Positions 1 to 6,229 of a stretch of DNA of 7,352 bases are shown piece after piece. The stretch is from CAYVLI01 sp964452105 [NCBI: uncultured Nitrospinota bacterium] (GTDB lineage Bacteria; JAUXIQ01). Position numbers and translations under genes: made by a program. The DNA is taken from contig CAYVLI010000117.1 of the NCBI GenBank assembly GCA_964452105.1, positions 1 through 7,352 of the forward strand, in the 5' to 3' direction. Positions within the stretch are counted from its first letter, which is position 1; the number at the start of each line of letters is the position of its first letter. The notes beneath the pieces were generated by a model that did not search any database, was not told the DNA's origin, and saw only the letters and a program-made list of their open reading frames with translations.

Positions 1-463
1 TCATGGTAAACCCCCTCTCTTTAAGTACGGGAACCACGACACCCAGAGAGGTGGTGCTCAGGATAAGGCCCATCAGTAACCCGTGGCGTGCCAGACCGTG
101 CCTAGTGAGGATGAATCCTATGGTTATGGCCAGAACCAGGGTGAGAAGGAAGCTCACTCCCGAAAGGAAAAGGGGCCTCCGCAGGAATGAACTTGCATTT
201 CCTTCACCTCGAATTTCCAGCAGTTGTTCGAAGTTCATTTCCAGGCCTGAAAGAAACATAAGAAAGGAAAAACCGAATTCCGAGAGGAAACTGAGCGCTT
301 CGGTGGGTCTCACCAGATCGAAACCGCTTTTTCCGATTATTATCCCGGCTATTATCTCACCCACCACGATGGGCAGTATTACAGGCCTCATCCAGCTGGA
401 TAAAAAGGGGACGCCCACGGCCAAAAGCGTAATAAGCAATAATGGAAATAGTTCCGAATTCAT
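1..463 (-). CDS. Cation/proton antiporter, CPA2 (Kef-type) family, N-terminal part
   Basis: This gene is cut by the left edge of the window; 154 residues are visible from ATG at 463. The translation begins MNSELFPLLLITLLAV and is strongly hydrophobic, with membrane segments at about residues 4-22, 27-45, 55-74, 97-119 and 128-147. Two stretches are typical of the Na+/H+ exchanger (CPA2/KefB) fold: a Pro-Ile-Val-Val-Gly-Glu-Ile-Ile-Ala-Gly run at about 31-40, and a Phe-Leu-Met-Phe-Leu-Ser-Gly-Leu-Glu run at about 67-75. Family members exchange Na+ or K+ for protons across the cytoplasmic membrane; ion and direction are not readable here. The start is chosen because the first membrane helix begins directly after it, although the ribosome-binding site is weak (a GGAAAG-like stretch about 9 bases upstream). 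About 420 bp separate it from the gene upstream, so it is probably transcribed on its own. Any C-terminal regulatory domain lies outside the window. Confidence 0.88.
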   Translation of the reverse strand, partial: MNSELFPLLLITLLAVGVPFLSSWMRPVILPIVVGEIIAGIIIGKSGFDLVRPTEALSFLSEFGFSFLMFLSGLEMNFEQLLEIRGEGNASSFLRRPLFLSGVSFLLTLVLAITIGFILTRHGLARHGLLMGLILSTTSLGVVVPVLKERGFTM

Positions 464-540
464 GTTTATCGGCTTTCCGAGTCCGTATGACCCTGATTTA
501 AAAAGTGCTATTTCATGCCAATCTGTTAACAAACAGGAGT

Positions 541-568
541 TCCGGCCCGGCAACGGAAGCCGGGCGGA
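541..568 (-). repeat. GC-rich hairpin in the antiporter leader
   Basis: An inverted repeat with outer arms TCCG (541-544) and CGGA (565-568), one unpaired base at 545, inner arms CCCGGC (546-551) and GCCGGG (559-564), and a 7-base loop. That gives ten base pairs, nearly all G-C. It is followed on neither strand by a T-run, so it is not a canonical intrinsic terminator. It lies about 80 bases before the antiporter start, where a leader structure could affect expression. I compared it by eye with the fluoride and cyclic-di-GMP (GEMM) riboswitch consensus sequences and found no match. Confidence 0.65.
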
Positions 569-784
569 GATATGCTGCTCCCTTCGACTTTCAATTTTCC
601 AGTCTTCGCTTCAAATCGCATCTATATTATTACAACAGTTTTCGGGCTTTGGTGACTTATTTTTTCATGAGGTTACTGTTGAAATAGATAAATATCAAAG
701 GGCTGAATATGTAGAACTTTAATAGAAGATTCTGGAAGGTGAAATTGAGAAAAGGGGTGCGACGAGGTTTTGAAGTACCGAAAA

Positions 785-821
785 CGGCCTGAAAAGCCTG
801 CACCGGAACCGCTACCAGGCC
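785..821 (-). terminator. Possible intrinsic terminator after the QueG-like gene
   Basis: Read on the minus strand, GCCTG (820-816) can pair with CAGGC (800-796), which is followed at once by TTTT (795-792). A second downstream copy, CAGGCC (791-786), can pair with GGCCTG (821-816) instead and is followed by GTTTT. The loops are long (15 and 24 bases) and the T-runs short, so this is a weak candidate. Its position about 60 bases past the stop codon at 883 is what makes it plausible. Confidence 0.35.
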
Positions 822-882
822 TTAAGACCCGCACTTTATACGCAAAGCGCGGATCAACTTGTAAATAATCCTTCTATACCTA

Positions 883-1755
883 TTACTCCGCCTGCATGGG
901 GCTTGGAGGGACGGAGAACTCGCAAGGGACATTCGTCTGGCAAAGTCCGCAGCCGGTTGCAGATTCCACGCCGTATTCCTCGCGTTTATCGTTGAGGCAT
1001 GTAGTGTAAACGTGGTAATGACATTTCTCCTTGTCGTGCCCGCTTTCGGGTGAGATGGCTCCCACCGGGCAGCGCTCAACGCACTTGCGGCAGGCGTCCT
1101 CACGATAGTGGAGGCAGTTCCAGTAATGGTTCTCCGCCTCTCTTGGAGATGGGACGAGTTTCATGTTGGTCACCACGTTTCCGCACCGATGCGCTATTCC
1201 CGCCGAGGTGATAAATCCATCGCTCAGGGAGAACGTGCCCAGCCCCGCCACGTAGCATGCGTGGCGTTCGCTCCAGTTTGAGTTGAACTCTTCTTTCTTT
1301 ATCTCGAAGTATTTCGAGCCGTGAGGGGCGATGGCCATATACCCGCTCTCCCGGATGGCGCTTACCAGATGGTCTCGGAGCATTCCGTTGAAGCGCTCGC
1401 CGAACTCGCGGGTGTGCGCCCATCGGATTGAGGGATACTTTTTCTGAGGCCTGTTGGACTCGCGGGTCTTCTCCGTAACGGGTAAGACGTAACTCACCAC
1501 GCTGACGTTTTCGAGATTCTGGTTGGACGCAGCGTCGCCATCCGAGATCATGTTTTCAAGGAGCTCCCTCGGTGTGAAGTGGTAATCTCCTATGACTTTT
1601 TTAAACTCGGTGTACAGGGGGTCGTCTCCATTGGAAAACCCCACAAGCGGGCCGTCGAAGTAAGGGCTGTCGTCGCCCAGCTTGTCCGTGCGATTCCCCG
1701 GGCAGGAGTCAATGAACTCCTCGATGGTATTTTTCAAAAAGTCTTCTCTGGTCAA
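883..1755 (-). CDS. Double-cluster iron-sulfur protein, QueG / reductive dehalogenase-like
   Basis: A 290-residue protein without a signal peptide, so cytoplasmic. The C-terminal third carries two cysteine groups: C222-x2-C225-x3-C229-P with C245, and C269-x2-C272-x5-C278, spaced broadly as in epoxyqueuosine reductase (QueG) and reductive dehalogenases, where they hold two [4Fe-4S] clusters that feed electrons to cobalamin. The central stretch at about 163-195, with Gly-Leu-Gly-Thr-Phe and later Gly-Ile-Ala-His-Arg-Cys-Gly, matches the conserved core just before the clusters in that superfamily. It is shorter than QueG (about 380 residues) and lacks its C-terminal HEAT-like part; it also lacks the Tat signal of respiratory dehalogenases. 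It is therefore likely a QueG-like paralogue of unknown substrate. The start is TTG: a GGGGGG ribosome-binding site lies 8 bases upstream and no better ATG is near. It follows the DinB-like gene by 85 bp across a strong inverted repeat, so it may be a separate transcript. Confidence 0.82.
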   Translation of the reverse strand: MTREDFLKNTIEEFIDSCPGNRTDKLGDDSPYFDGPLVGFSNGDDPLYTEFKKVIGDYHFTPRELLENMISDGDAASNQNLENVSVVSYVLPVTEKTRESNRPQKKYPSIRWAHTREFGERFNGMLRDHLVSAIRESGYMAIAPHGSKYFEIKKEEFNSNWSERHACYVAGLGTFSLSDGFITSAGIAHRCGNVVTNMKLVPSPREAENHYWNCLHYREDACRKCVERCPVGAISPESGHDKEKCHYHVYTTCLNDKREEYGVESATGCGLCQTNVPCEFSVPPSPMQAE

Positions 1756-1797
1756 AGCGATGTCCCCCCACTTTATCTAAATACTCTCATAGTGCAA

Positions 1798-1830
1798 TTC
1801 GGGGAACCTTTTTGAAAAAGGTTCCCCGAA
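1798..1830. repeat. Perfect 33-bp inverted repeat between DinB-like and QueG-like genes
   Basis: Two 16-base arms, TTCGGGGAACCTTTTT (1798-1813) and its exact complement (1815-1830), flank a single base at 1814. The transcript on either strand would fold into a stem of GGGGAACC type with an A/U-rich top. It begins ten bases after the stop codon of the DinB-like gene (stop at 1841-1843), where a terminator is expected. There is no T-run after the stem on the minus strand, so it would be an atypical intrinsic terminator. It could equally be a dispersed palindromic repeat that protects mRNA ends; that alternative needs the rest of the genome. Confidence 0.9.
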
Positions 1831-1840
1831 ATCTGCGTCT

Positions 1841-2392
1841 TCAGGATGCCGGATAACCGGGCGATGCCTTAATCCGTTCTATCTGCGGAATGTGCCTGGC
1901 TTCATGCGCGCCCTGGAACTTGATCCACTGGTAACCGTCCAAGTCGAAAAAGGTAGCGAAGGGGAATTTGTACTGAGAAAGGTCGTCGTTCTCGTATCGG
2001 GCCAGGTCCTTCCTGGAGCCATCCAGTATATTATCGAGGGAAGAAAATATCTCTGCCACGGGTTTCCCTGCCGAGGGCACTATCTCTTTGGGCGCCGGGG
2101 CCTTGCCTGATTTGCTGACGTCAGCCACACCGGCAAGGAATTTGTCGGATGCATCCTTCCCCACCAGCTTATCGGCTTTGATCGTGCCGTCACAGAGGCC
2201 CTTAACGCGATCGAGCGTGCTCTGCGCCGAGAGGCATACATGGTCCAGCACTTCACCGAGGGACCAATCGTCGGGTGAAGACCTGAAATCGGCTTGAGCC
2301 TGGGTCAAACCTTCGACCGCCGCCAGGACCCTTTTCCGCTGCTCTTCGAGATATTGGAAGGCTTCCTGCAGCTTCCGGGCGTTACTCATCAT
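1841..2392 (-). CDS. DinB-like putative metal-binding protein
   Basis: A 183-residue soluble protein, about the normal length for the DinB/YfiT-like superfamily, which forms a four-helix bundle with a metal bound by three histidines. The expected histidines are visible: H51 in a Leu-Gly-Glu-Val-Leu-Asp-His-Val stretch at the end of helix 2, and H163 and H167 in Gly-Ala-His-Glu-Ala-Arg-His-Ile-Pro-Gln near the C-terminus. Known members include thiol-dependent S-transferases and stress-induced proteins, but many have no known role, so no reaction is claimed. It is the last gene of the probable redox operon, 20 bp after the molybdopterin oxidoreductase. Two ATGs lie side by side at 2392 and 2389. 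The ribosome-binding site AAAGGAG is 4 bases from the first and 7 from the second, so translation may well start at 2389 (182 residues). A detoxification or thiol-transfer role beside the redox enzyme is possible but is inference. Confidence 0.82.
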   Translation of the reverse strand: MMSNARKLQEAFQYLEEQRKRVLAAVEGLTQAQADFRSSPDDWSLGEVLDHVCLSAQSTLDRVKGLCDGTIKADKLVGKDASDKFLAGVADVSKSGKAPAPKEIVPSAGKPVAEIFSSLDNILDGSRKDLARYENDDLSQYKFPFATFFDLDGYQWIKFQGAHEARHIPQIERIKASPGYPAS

Positions 2393-2412
2393 TATGCTCC
2401 TTTTGCAAGAAA

Positions 2413-4356
2413 TTAGAGTTTTTCGATGCGCACCATGGTCTCGAGCATTGCCGCAGTGGGCCCCATATTGCTCATGGTATCGCAGCGCAGGCGGTTTACG
2501 CCGCCGTCATCGTTGCGCCAAATGGTGGGAGTCACGAAGACCAGGTCCTTGCGCATGGTGTCATCAGCGGCTGAAAGCGCCTCGATGGCATCCTGAGCGC
2601 TTACGATGCGAATTCTTTCCCCTTCATCGAGGTTCAGTTCGTTAATCAAGTCGGGATGAAGCAGAACCCTTGGAGCCTCCGGCAGGTCCTTCATGAGGGC
2701 CTGGGTATTGAGAATGTTTCTGGTCTTGGGAGACACAAGCCTTAAAGGATATTCCTTATCCGGCTCGGGTCTATAGTCATAGCTGGTGATAAATTCGAAT
2801 TTGGTCGATTTAGTATGAAACTTTCGGTCCGTCCAGGCAGTCTGCACAGCTGCAGGGTTTTTGACAGGCCCCTGCTGCAACATTTTCAGGGAGATGCCCT
2901 GCTTCTCCAGTTTCGTCATCAGTTTAGAGAGCCAGAACTTCGGTTCTCCTGCCAGTTTGTCGCCGAAGCCGAGCCGGTCGGCCAGTTGCTGGAAAATCCA
3001 GGAATCCGGCCTGGCTTCTCCTCGCGGCGACACAACCGGGTTCACCGGCCCCACGTAATTATGCCAGTGTCCCGCATGCAGGTCTTCCTCCTCCAGATAG
3101 GTGGTCACCGGGAAGAAGAGGTCGGCGCATTTGGCGGTTTCGGTCATGAACTGGTCGGAAACCATTATGAACTCGAGCGATTTCAGCGCCTCCCTGTTTT
3201 TCGCGGAACAGGGCGCCGAGCCGATGGGGTTCGCTGCCGCTATCCATCCCATCTTGACGGGCGGCTCGGAGAGTTGCTGGATGGAAGCACAAAGATTCGG
3301 CAACAGGAATGTCCTGTGCGCCTCCGCTCGATACTCGCGCAAAAAGGAGAAGTCGTAAGCAGCATGCCCGTTTAAGACGTAATTCGCACCGCCGCCGGGA
3401 TTGCCTATGTTTCCGCTGATAGCGGCCAATGCGTTTATGAGGCGCCAGTTCTCACCGCCTAATTTCCAGTAACTGGTGCCCAGGCCGTGAAGCACGTTTG
3501 CGGGCTTCTCCTGAGTTAAAACATCGGCCAGATGCCGAACGGTCTCCAGGGAAACGTCTGCCGCCGCTGCGCATTCCTCGAGGGAATAGGAATCGAGGAG
3601 CCGGCAGTACTCAGGGTAGTCGGCAGTGCATGAATCCACAAACTCTCCGTCCACTCTATTTGTATCCTTGATGACCTTGCCGATCGCGATGGCCAGCAGG
3701 CCGTCTGCACCGGGGCGCACCTGTATGAATTCATCCGCCTCTTTCGCAGTCTTCGTCAGGATGGGGTCTATCACATAGACCCTGGCTCCTTTCTTCTTTG
3801 CCCCTCTTATGTAAGGCATGTAGTGGACATTAGTAACAGCGGGGTTTTTGCCCCAGATTATTATGCTGCGGCTGTCCAGTATATCCGAGGGGTCGCTTGC
3901 TATTCCGTCCGTGCCGAAGTCGAGCTTCATCGCTTCATGGCCCGCCTCCGAGCTCAAGCCGCCCTTGCGGAGGGTGGCCCCGCCAAAGCTTCCCCAGAAC
4001 ATTCTGGGGAAGGCCATCTTGAGCGCACTCAGAGAACCGGAGTACTGGCAGTATAGAACGGATAGAGGACCATATTTATCCCTGTAATGGCTGAGCTTCT
4101 CTGCGCCGAGGTCGAGCGCTTCTTCCCAGCTTATCTGCTTCCAATCTCCGTTTACCTTGCGCATGGGATGCAGGATGCGGTTCTCGTCGTTGAAGCGAGC
4201 TACGTAGTTGTTACCCTTGTAGCAGAGGAAACCCTGGGTAGCTGGGTGGTCGGGGTCTCCTCTGTGCTTGGTAATAACACCGTCTTCTACGGTACATACT
4301 ATCCCGCAGGCGTCGGGGCAGTCGCGCGTACAGGTGGTCTTGATTATCTCTGCCAT
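2413..4356 (-). CDS. Molybdopterin oxidoreductase, DMSO reductase family, catalytic subunit
   Basis: A 647-residue enzyme of the complex iron-sulfur molybdoenzyme group, binding a bis-pterin guanine dinucleotide Mo or W cofactor. The N-terminus has the four cysteines of a [4Fe-4S] cluster: C9-x3-C13-x3-C17 and C45. The central cofactor domain shows the conserved Trp-Gly-Lys-Asn-Pro run (168-172), Ile-Asp-Pro at 196-198, and Ala-Ala-Asn-Pro at 374-377. The C-terminal pterin-binding domain runs from about 535, with Leu-Val-Ser-Pro-Lys-Thr-Arg at 540-546 and a conserved Asn-rich end at 619-631. By spacing to the following Gly139, S135 sits where many relatives have Cys or SeCys as metal ligand, suggesting Ser ligation. 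There is no Tat signal, so the enzyme should be cytoplasmic. It lies 20 bp after the ferredoxin-like gene, with a GGGGAG ribosome-binding site 8 bases before ATG. The ferredoxin-like protein is its likely electron-transfer partner. Substrate unknown; a formate dehydrogenase is unlikely with Ser at this site. Confidence 0.93.
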   Translation of the reverse strand: MAEIIKTTCTRDCPDACGIVCTVEDGVITKHRGDPDHPATQGFLCYKGNNYVARFNDENRILHPMRKVNGDWKQISWEEALDLGAEKLSHYRDKYGPLSVLYCQYSGSLSALKMAFPRMFWGSFGGATLRKGGLSSEAGHEAMKLDFGTDGIASDPSDILDSRSIIIWGKNPAVTNVHYMPYIRGAKKKGARVYVIDPILTKTAKEADEFIQVRPGADGLLAIAIGKVIKDTNRVDGEFVDSCTADYPEYCRLLDSYSLEECAAAADVSLETVRHLADVLTQEKPANVLHGLGTSYWKLGGENWRLINALAAISGNIGNPGGGANYVLNGHAAYDFSFLREYRAEAHRTFLLPNLCASIQQLSEPPVKMGWIAAANPIGSAPCSAKNREALKSLEFIMVSDQFMTETAKCADLFFPVTTYLEEEDLHAGHWHNYVGPVNPVVSPRGEARPDSWIFQQLADRLGFGDKLAGEPKFWLSKLMTKLEKQGISLKMLQQGPVKNPAAVQTAWTDRKFHTKSTKFEFITSYDYRPEPDKEYPLRLVSPKTRNILNTQALMKDLPEAPRVLLHPDLINELNLDEGERIRIVSAQDAIEALSAADDTMRKDLVFVTPTIWRNDDGGVNRLRCDTMSNMGPTAAMLETMVRIEKL

Positions 4357-4376
4357 GATTAAGACTCCCCTATGGG

Positions 4377-5480
4377 TTAAATCATGCGTTCGGCAACATG
4401 CCGCTTGATGGCATCGACCGGTGTCTTCTCGGGGACTTTATTGTCCACCTTGTAGAGCTTCAATGCGTCGAACTGGCACTGAGCCGTGCAGACTCCGCAA
4501 CCGATGCACCTGTCCTCCAGGAGGAACATCATATCTTCTTTCTTCGGCTTTCCCCAGGGAGCGGGTAGCTTGCCTATGGCTCCCACGGGACAGGCTTTAA
4601 GGCACTTCTGGCAGCGGGTGCACTTATCCAGATCGAAGCGGGGACGGAAGTTCGACTTATCGATGGCATGATAGTTGTTTTCTTCTATCATGGGCCGGAG
4701 GATGACGCAGCAGCAGGGGTCGCACAGGCAGTAGCCGTACTTTACCGACTGGTAGTTGGCCAGGGTTGTGACCAGCCCGCTTTGAACATTCTCTTCTATG
4801 AGATTCTTGCAGTCATCCTGGGTGATATAGTGTCCGTTATGATATTTGACGAAGTAGTCCGCCATATCGTCGAACTGCACGCAGTTCATCGTCTCATGGT
4901 CGCACCTCTGATCCATAATACGGCAGGGACATCCTGCTATGGCTATGGTTCTGGTCTTTTCAATGGTGTTCTCTACAGTGTCGGTGGGAATTATCTCTTC
5001 GCCTTCGGCTATCCCTTTGGCGAAGGGAATTACTCTGGAGTTAGGGTATCCGGATGGAGTGAAAGTGTTGTGCACCTGGCCGCCCTTCCAGAGTTTCTCA
5101 CGCAGCTCTTGCACCTTAAGGAAGAGGTCGTCGGTCCTCCCTTTTTCGTATAAGGACGAAAGACGGCCGAAATCCCAGAGGGCATAGCGCGCCTCTCCGG
5201 TCTCCTTGTTCTCCCATGCGAAAAAAACTCCCTCGTGCGCTTTTCTGTCCAGCAGCGCCTCCATTTCGTCTGGGTCGGCGCCCATCTTTTCGGCCACTTC
5301 CCTGGAGGTTATACCGCCCTTGTACCAGCTGGGGAGATTCATGGCCACTCTGGCCTCCTCTTCAGTGAATCTCACCTTCACCAACTCCTTGGACTCCTTA
5401 AGGTTTGGAACCGGTTGGCGCAGGGTAACGTAATAATCCAGCAAATCGTCATATACATCTCTTTGCTTTGCTTCAGCCAT
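4377..5480 (-). CDS. Ferredoxin-like protein with winged-helix-like N-terminus and Cys-rich middle
   Basis: A 367-residue soluble protein in three parts. Residues 35-105 look like a helix-turn-helix/winged-helix: an Ile-Thr-Ser-Arg-Glu-Val-Ala-Glu-Lys-Met run (57-66) followed by a second helix and a strand-rich wing. The middle holds unusual cysteines: C184-x-C186-Arg, C193, C200, C224, then C251-x-C253-x2-C256-C257-C258. The C-terminus is a classic two-cluster ferredoxin: C287-x2-C290-x2-C293-x3-C297-Pro and C325-x2-C328-x2-C331-x3-C335. Proteins with this layout are known from strict anaerobes, generally without an assigned function. The middle cysteines may bind another cluster or metal. 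Its place 20 bp before the molybdopterin subunit suggests it is the electron-transfer subunit. A ribosome-binding site AAGGGGG lies 5 bases before ATG at 5480. The N-terminal domain may mediate subunit contact rather than DNA binding; I cannot tell which. Confidence 0.88.
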   Translation of the reverse strand: MAEAKQRDVYDDLLDYYVTLRQPVPNLKESKELVKVRFTEEEARVAMNLPSWYKGGITSREVAEKMGADPDEMEALLDRKAHEGVFFAWENKETGEARYALWDFGRLSSLYEKGRTDDLFLKVQELREKLWKGGQVHNTFTPSGYPNSRVIPFAKGIAEGEEIIPTDTVENTIEKTRTIAIAGCPCRIMDQRCDHETMNCVQFDDMADYFVKYHNGHYITQDDCKNLIEENVQSGLVTTLANYQSVKYGYCLCDPCCCVILRPMIEENNYHAIDKSNFRPRFDLDKCTRCQKCLKACPVGAIGKLPAPWGKPKKEDMMFLLEDRCIGCGVCTAQCQFDALKLYKVDNKVPEKTPVDAIKRHVAERMI

Positions 5481-5517
5481 GATAACCCCCTTCAGCTTTT
5501 AAGATTTTTGGTTAAAT

Positions 5518-6177
5518 CTACCTGTTTTCCTTAGCTATCCTGTTTTCCTTAGCTATCCTGTTTTCGTTTTCAGGGAAAAATGGTTTATAACCGTCCAGCA
5601 TCCGCCAGATGACCTCCATGCCGTCATGAAAGAGAGGAGGACTGCGAAAGGTCTTCGTAAGCAATATGGAACCTTCGGCTGCCGCAATGATGAAGAAAGC
5701 CATCTCTCTGGAATCGAGATCTTTGCTCCAGACGCCTTCTCGTTTGCCCTGTTCCAGGCATTCTTCCAGCGCCTGAGCCCACTCCTCGAAAAACTGTGCC
5801 AGCCTGGTTCGGAAACCTTCATGGATATCGCTCAACTCCAGGGACAGGTTGCCGAAAGGGCATCCCAAGCGGCCCCCCGATCTCTCGATTAAGGCGGCGA
5901 GTTTGCTGAAAAATCTCTCCAATCGAGCGGGGGGAGCGAGATTTTCGTCTCGCAATACTTCATTCAGCATGTGAATGCCGTATCCTTCTATCCATTTCTC
6001 CAGGACGGCAAATCCGAGATCTTCCTTGCACTTGAAGTGATAATAGAAGTTGCTCTTGGATATCCCGCAGGCTTCCAGAACCTGGTCCACGCTGGTATTG
6101 CGGAATCCTTGCCGGTGAAAAAGCTCGGCGGCTGCTTTGATGGCTTCATCTTTATTGGACACTTGCACCTTCTCCAT
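5518..6177 (-). CDS. TetR/AcrR family transcriptional regulator
   Basis: A 219-residue repressor of usual TetR length. The DNA-binding helix-turn-helix is at about residues 9-55, with the typical Thr-Ser-Val-Asp-Gln-Val-Leu core (28-34) and Ser-Asn-Phe-Tyr-Tyr-His-Phe (42-48). The ligand domain has the Gly-Cys-Pro-Phe-Gly-Asn-Leu run (105-111) common in one AcrR-like subgroup. It is the first gene of the probable redox operon, 37 bp before the ferredoxin-like gene with no terminator between, and a 26-bp palindrome just upstream is its likely operator. It therefore probably represses itself and the three genes behind it until a ligand binds. The ATG at 6177 has no good ribosome-binding site; GTG at 6162 (codon 6) has GGAGAAGG about 7 bases upstream and would remove only MEKVQ. 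The C-terminus ends in an unusual repeated Glu-Asn-Arg-Ile-Ala-Lys tail. Confidence 0.93.
   Translation of the reverse strand: MEKVQVSNKDEAIKAAAELFHRQGFRNTSVDQVLEACGISKSNFYYHFKCKEDLGFAVLEKWIEGYGIHMLNEVLRDENLAPPARLERFFSKLAALIERSGGRLGCPFGNLSLELSDIHEGFRTRLAQFFEEWAQALEECLEQGKREGVWSKDLDSREMAFFIIAAAEGSILLTKTFRSPPLFHDGMEVIWRMLDGYKPFFPENENRIAKENRIAKENR
5521..5565 (-). repeat. In-frame 18-bp tandem repeat at the tetR 3' end
   Basis: The unit GAAAACAGGATAGCTAAG (minus strand) occurs twice in full plus a third half copy, exactly head to tail and identical in sequence, ending at the stop codon. As 18 is a multiple of three, each copy adds Glu-Asn-Arg-Ile-Ala-Lys to the protein without a frameshift. A further GAAAAC directly before the array extends the pattern. 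Identical copies point to recent expansion, probably by replication slippage. Confidence 0.95.
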
Positions 6178-6203
6178 ATTAGGACTGACCGGTTCGTCCT
6201 AAT
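6178..6203. promoter_or_regulatory. Probable TetR operator, 26-bp palindrome
   Basis: Eleven of thirteen base pairs of this palindrome are symmetrical: outer arms ATTAGGAC and GTCCTAAT (8 bp, perfect), two mismatched positions, then a central ACCGGT. Size and symmetry fit a site for two TetR-family dimers or one dimer with extended contacts. It lies immediately before the tetR ATG and overlaps the last three bases of the -10 element and the expected transcription start, so a bound repressor would block the promoter. That it is bound by the neighbouring TetR protein is inference from position. I saw no second copy before the SDR gene or elsewhere in the window. Confidence 0.8.
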
Positions 6204-6228
6204 TTAACAGCATGCTATATTTTGTCAA
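6201..6228 (-). promoter_or_regulatory. Sigma70-type promoter of the tetR operon
   Basis: On the minus strand a perfect -35 TTGACA (6228-6223) is followed after 16 bases by TAAATT (6206-6201), which is preceded by TG one base away, giving an extended -10 TGnTAAATT. Transcription would start about 7 bases further on, inside the palindromic operator, leaving a leader of only about 15-20 nt. This promoter probably serves all four genes down to the DinB-like gene. Confidence 0.75.
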
Positions 6229-6229
6229 T

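Larger units (their letters stand above)
464..882. other. Gene-free interval of about 420 bp upstream of the antiporter
   Basis: I see no convincing gene here on either strand; open frames across it have no usual start context and no recognisable protein character. The interval should hold the 3' end signals of the QueG-like gene (a possible terminator at 785-821) and the promoter and leader of the antiporter gene. A GC-rich hairpin lies at 541-568. An A/T-rich stretch around 620-635 offers TAATAT-like -10 sequences on the minus strand, but I found no matching -35. If transcription starts there, the antiporter mRNA would have a leader of roughly 150 nt containing the hairpin. Confidence 0.6.

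Noticed and set aside
541-568. Hairpin as an intrinsic terminator
   Set aside because: No T-run follows on either strand, and it lies between a gene end and a start at a distance better suited to a leader element.
505-687. Small plus-strand open frame of 60 codons in the antiporter leader
   Set aside because: No ribosome-binding site, no recognisable composition or motif, and it crosses the GC-rich hairpin.
3-722. Long plus-strand open frame of 239 codons
   Set aside because: Its first two thirds are the antisense of a clear membrane antiporter on the minus strand; the protein is Arg/Pro/Ser-rich without a recognisable fold.
1770-1797. TTGCAC with TAAAGT 16 bases on as a promoter for the QueG-like gene
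   Set aside because: The predicted start would fall inside or after the ribosome-binding site GGGGGG, leaving an mRNA without it; probably chance.
2815-3375. Plus-strand open frame of 186 codons within the molybdopterin gene
   Set aside because: Entirely antisense to conserved molybdopterin enzyme sequence; Arg/Phe-rich and without a plausible start context.
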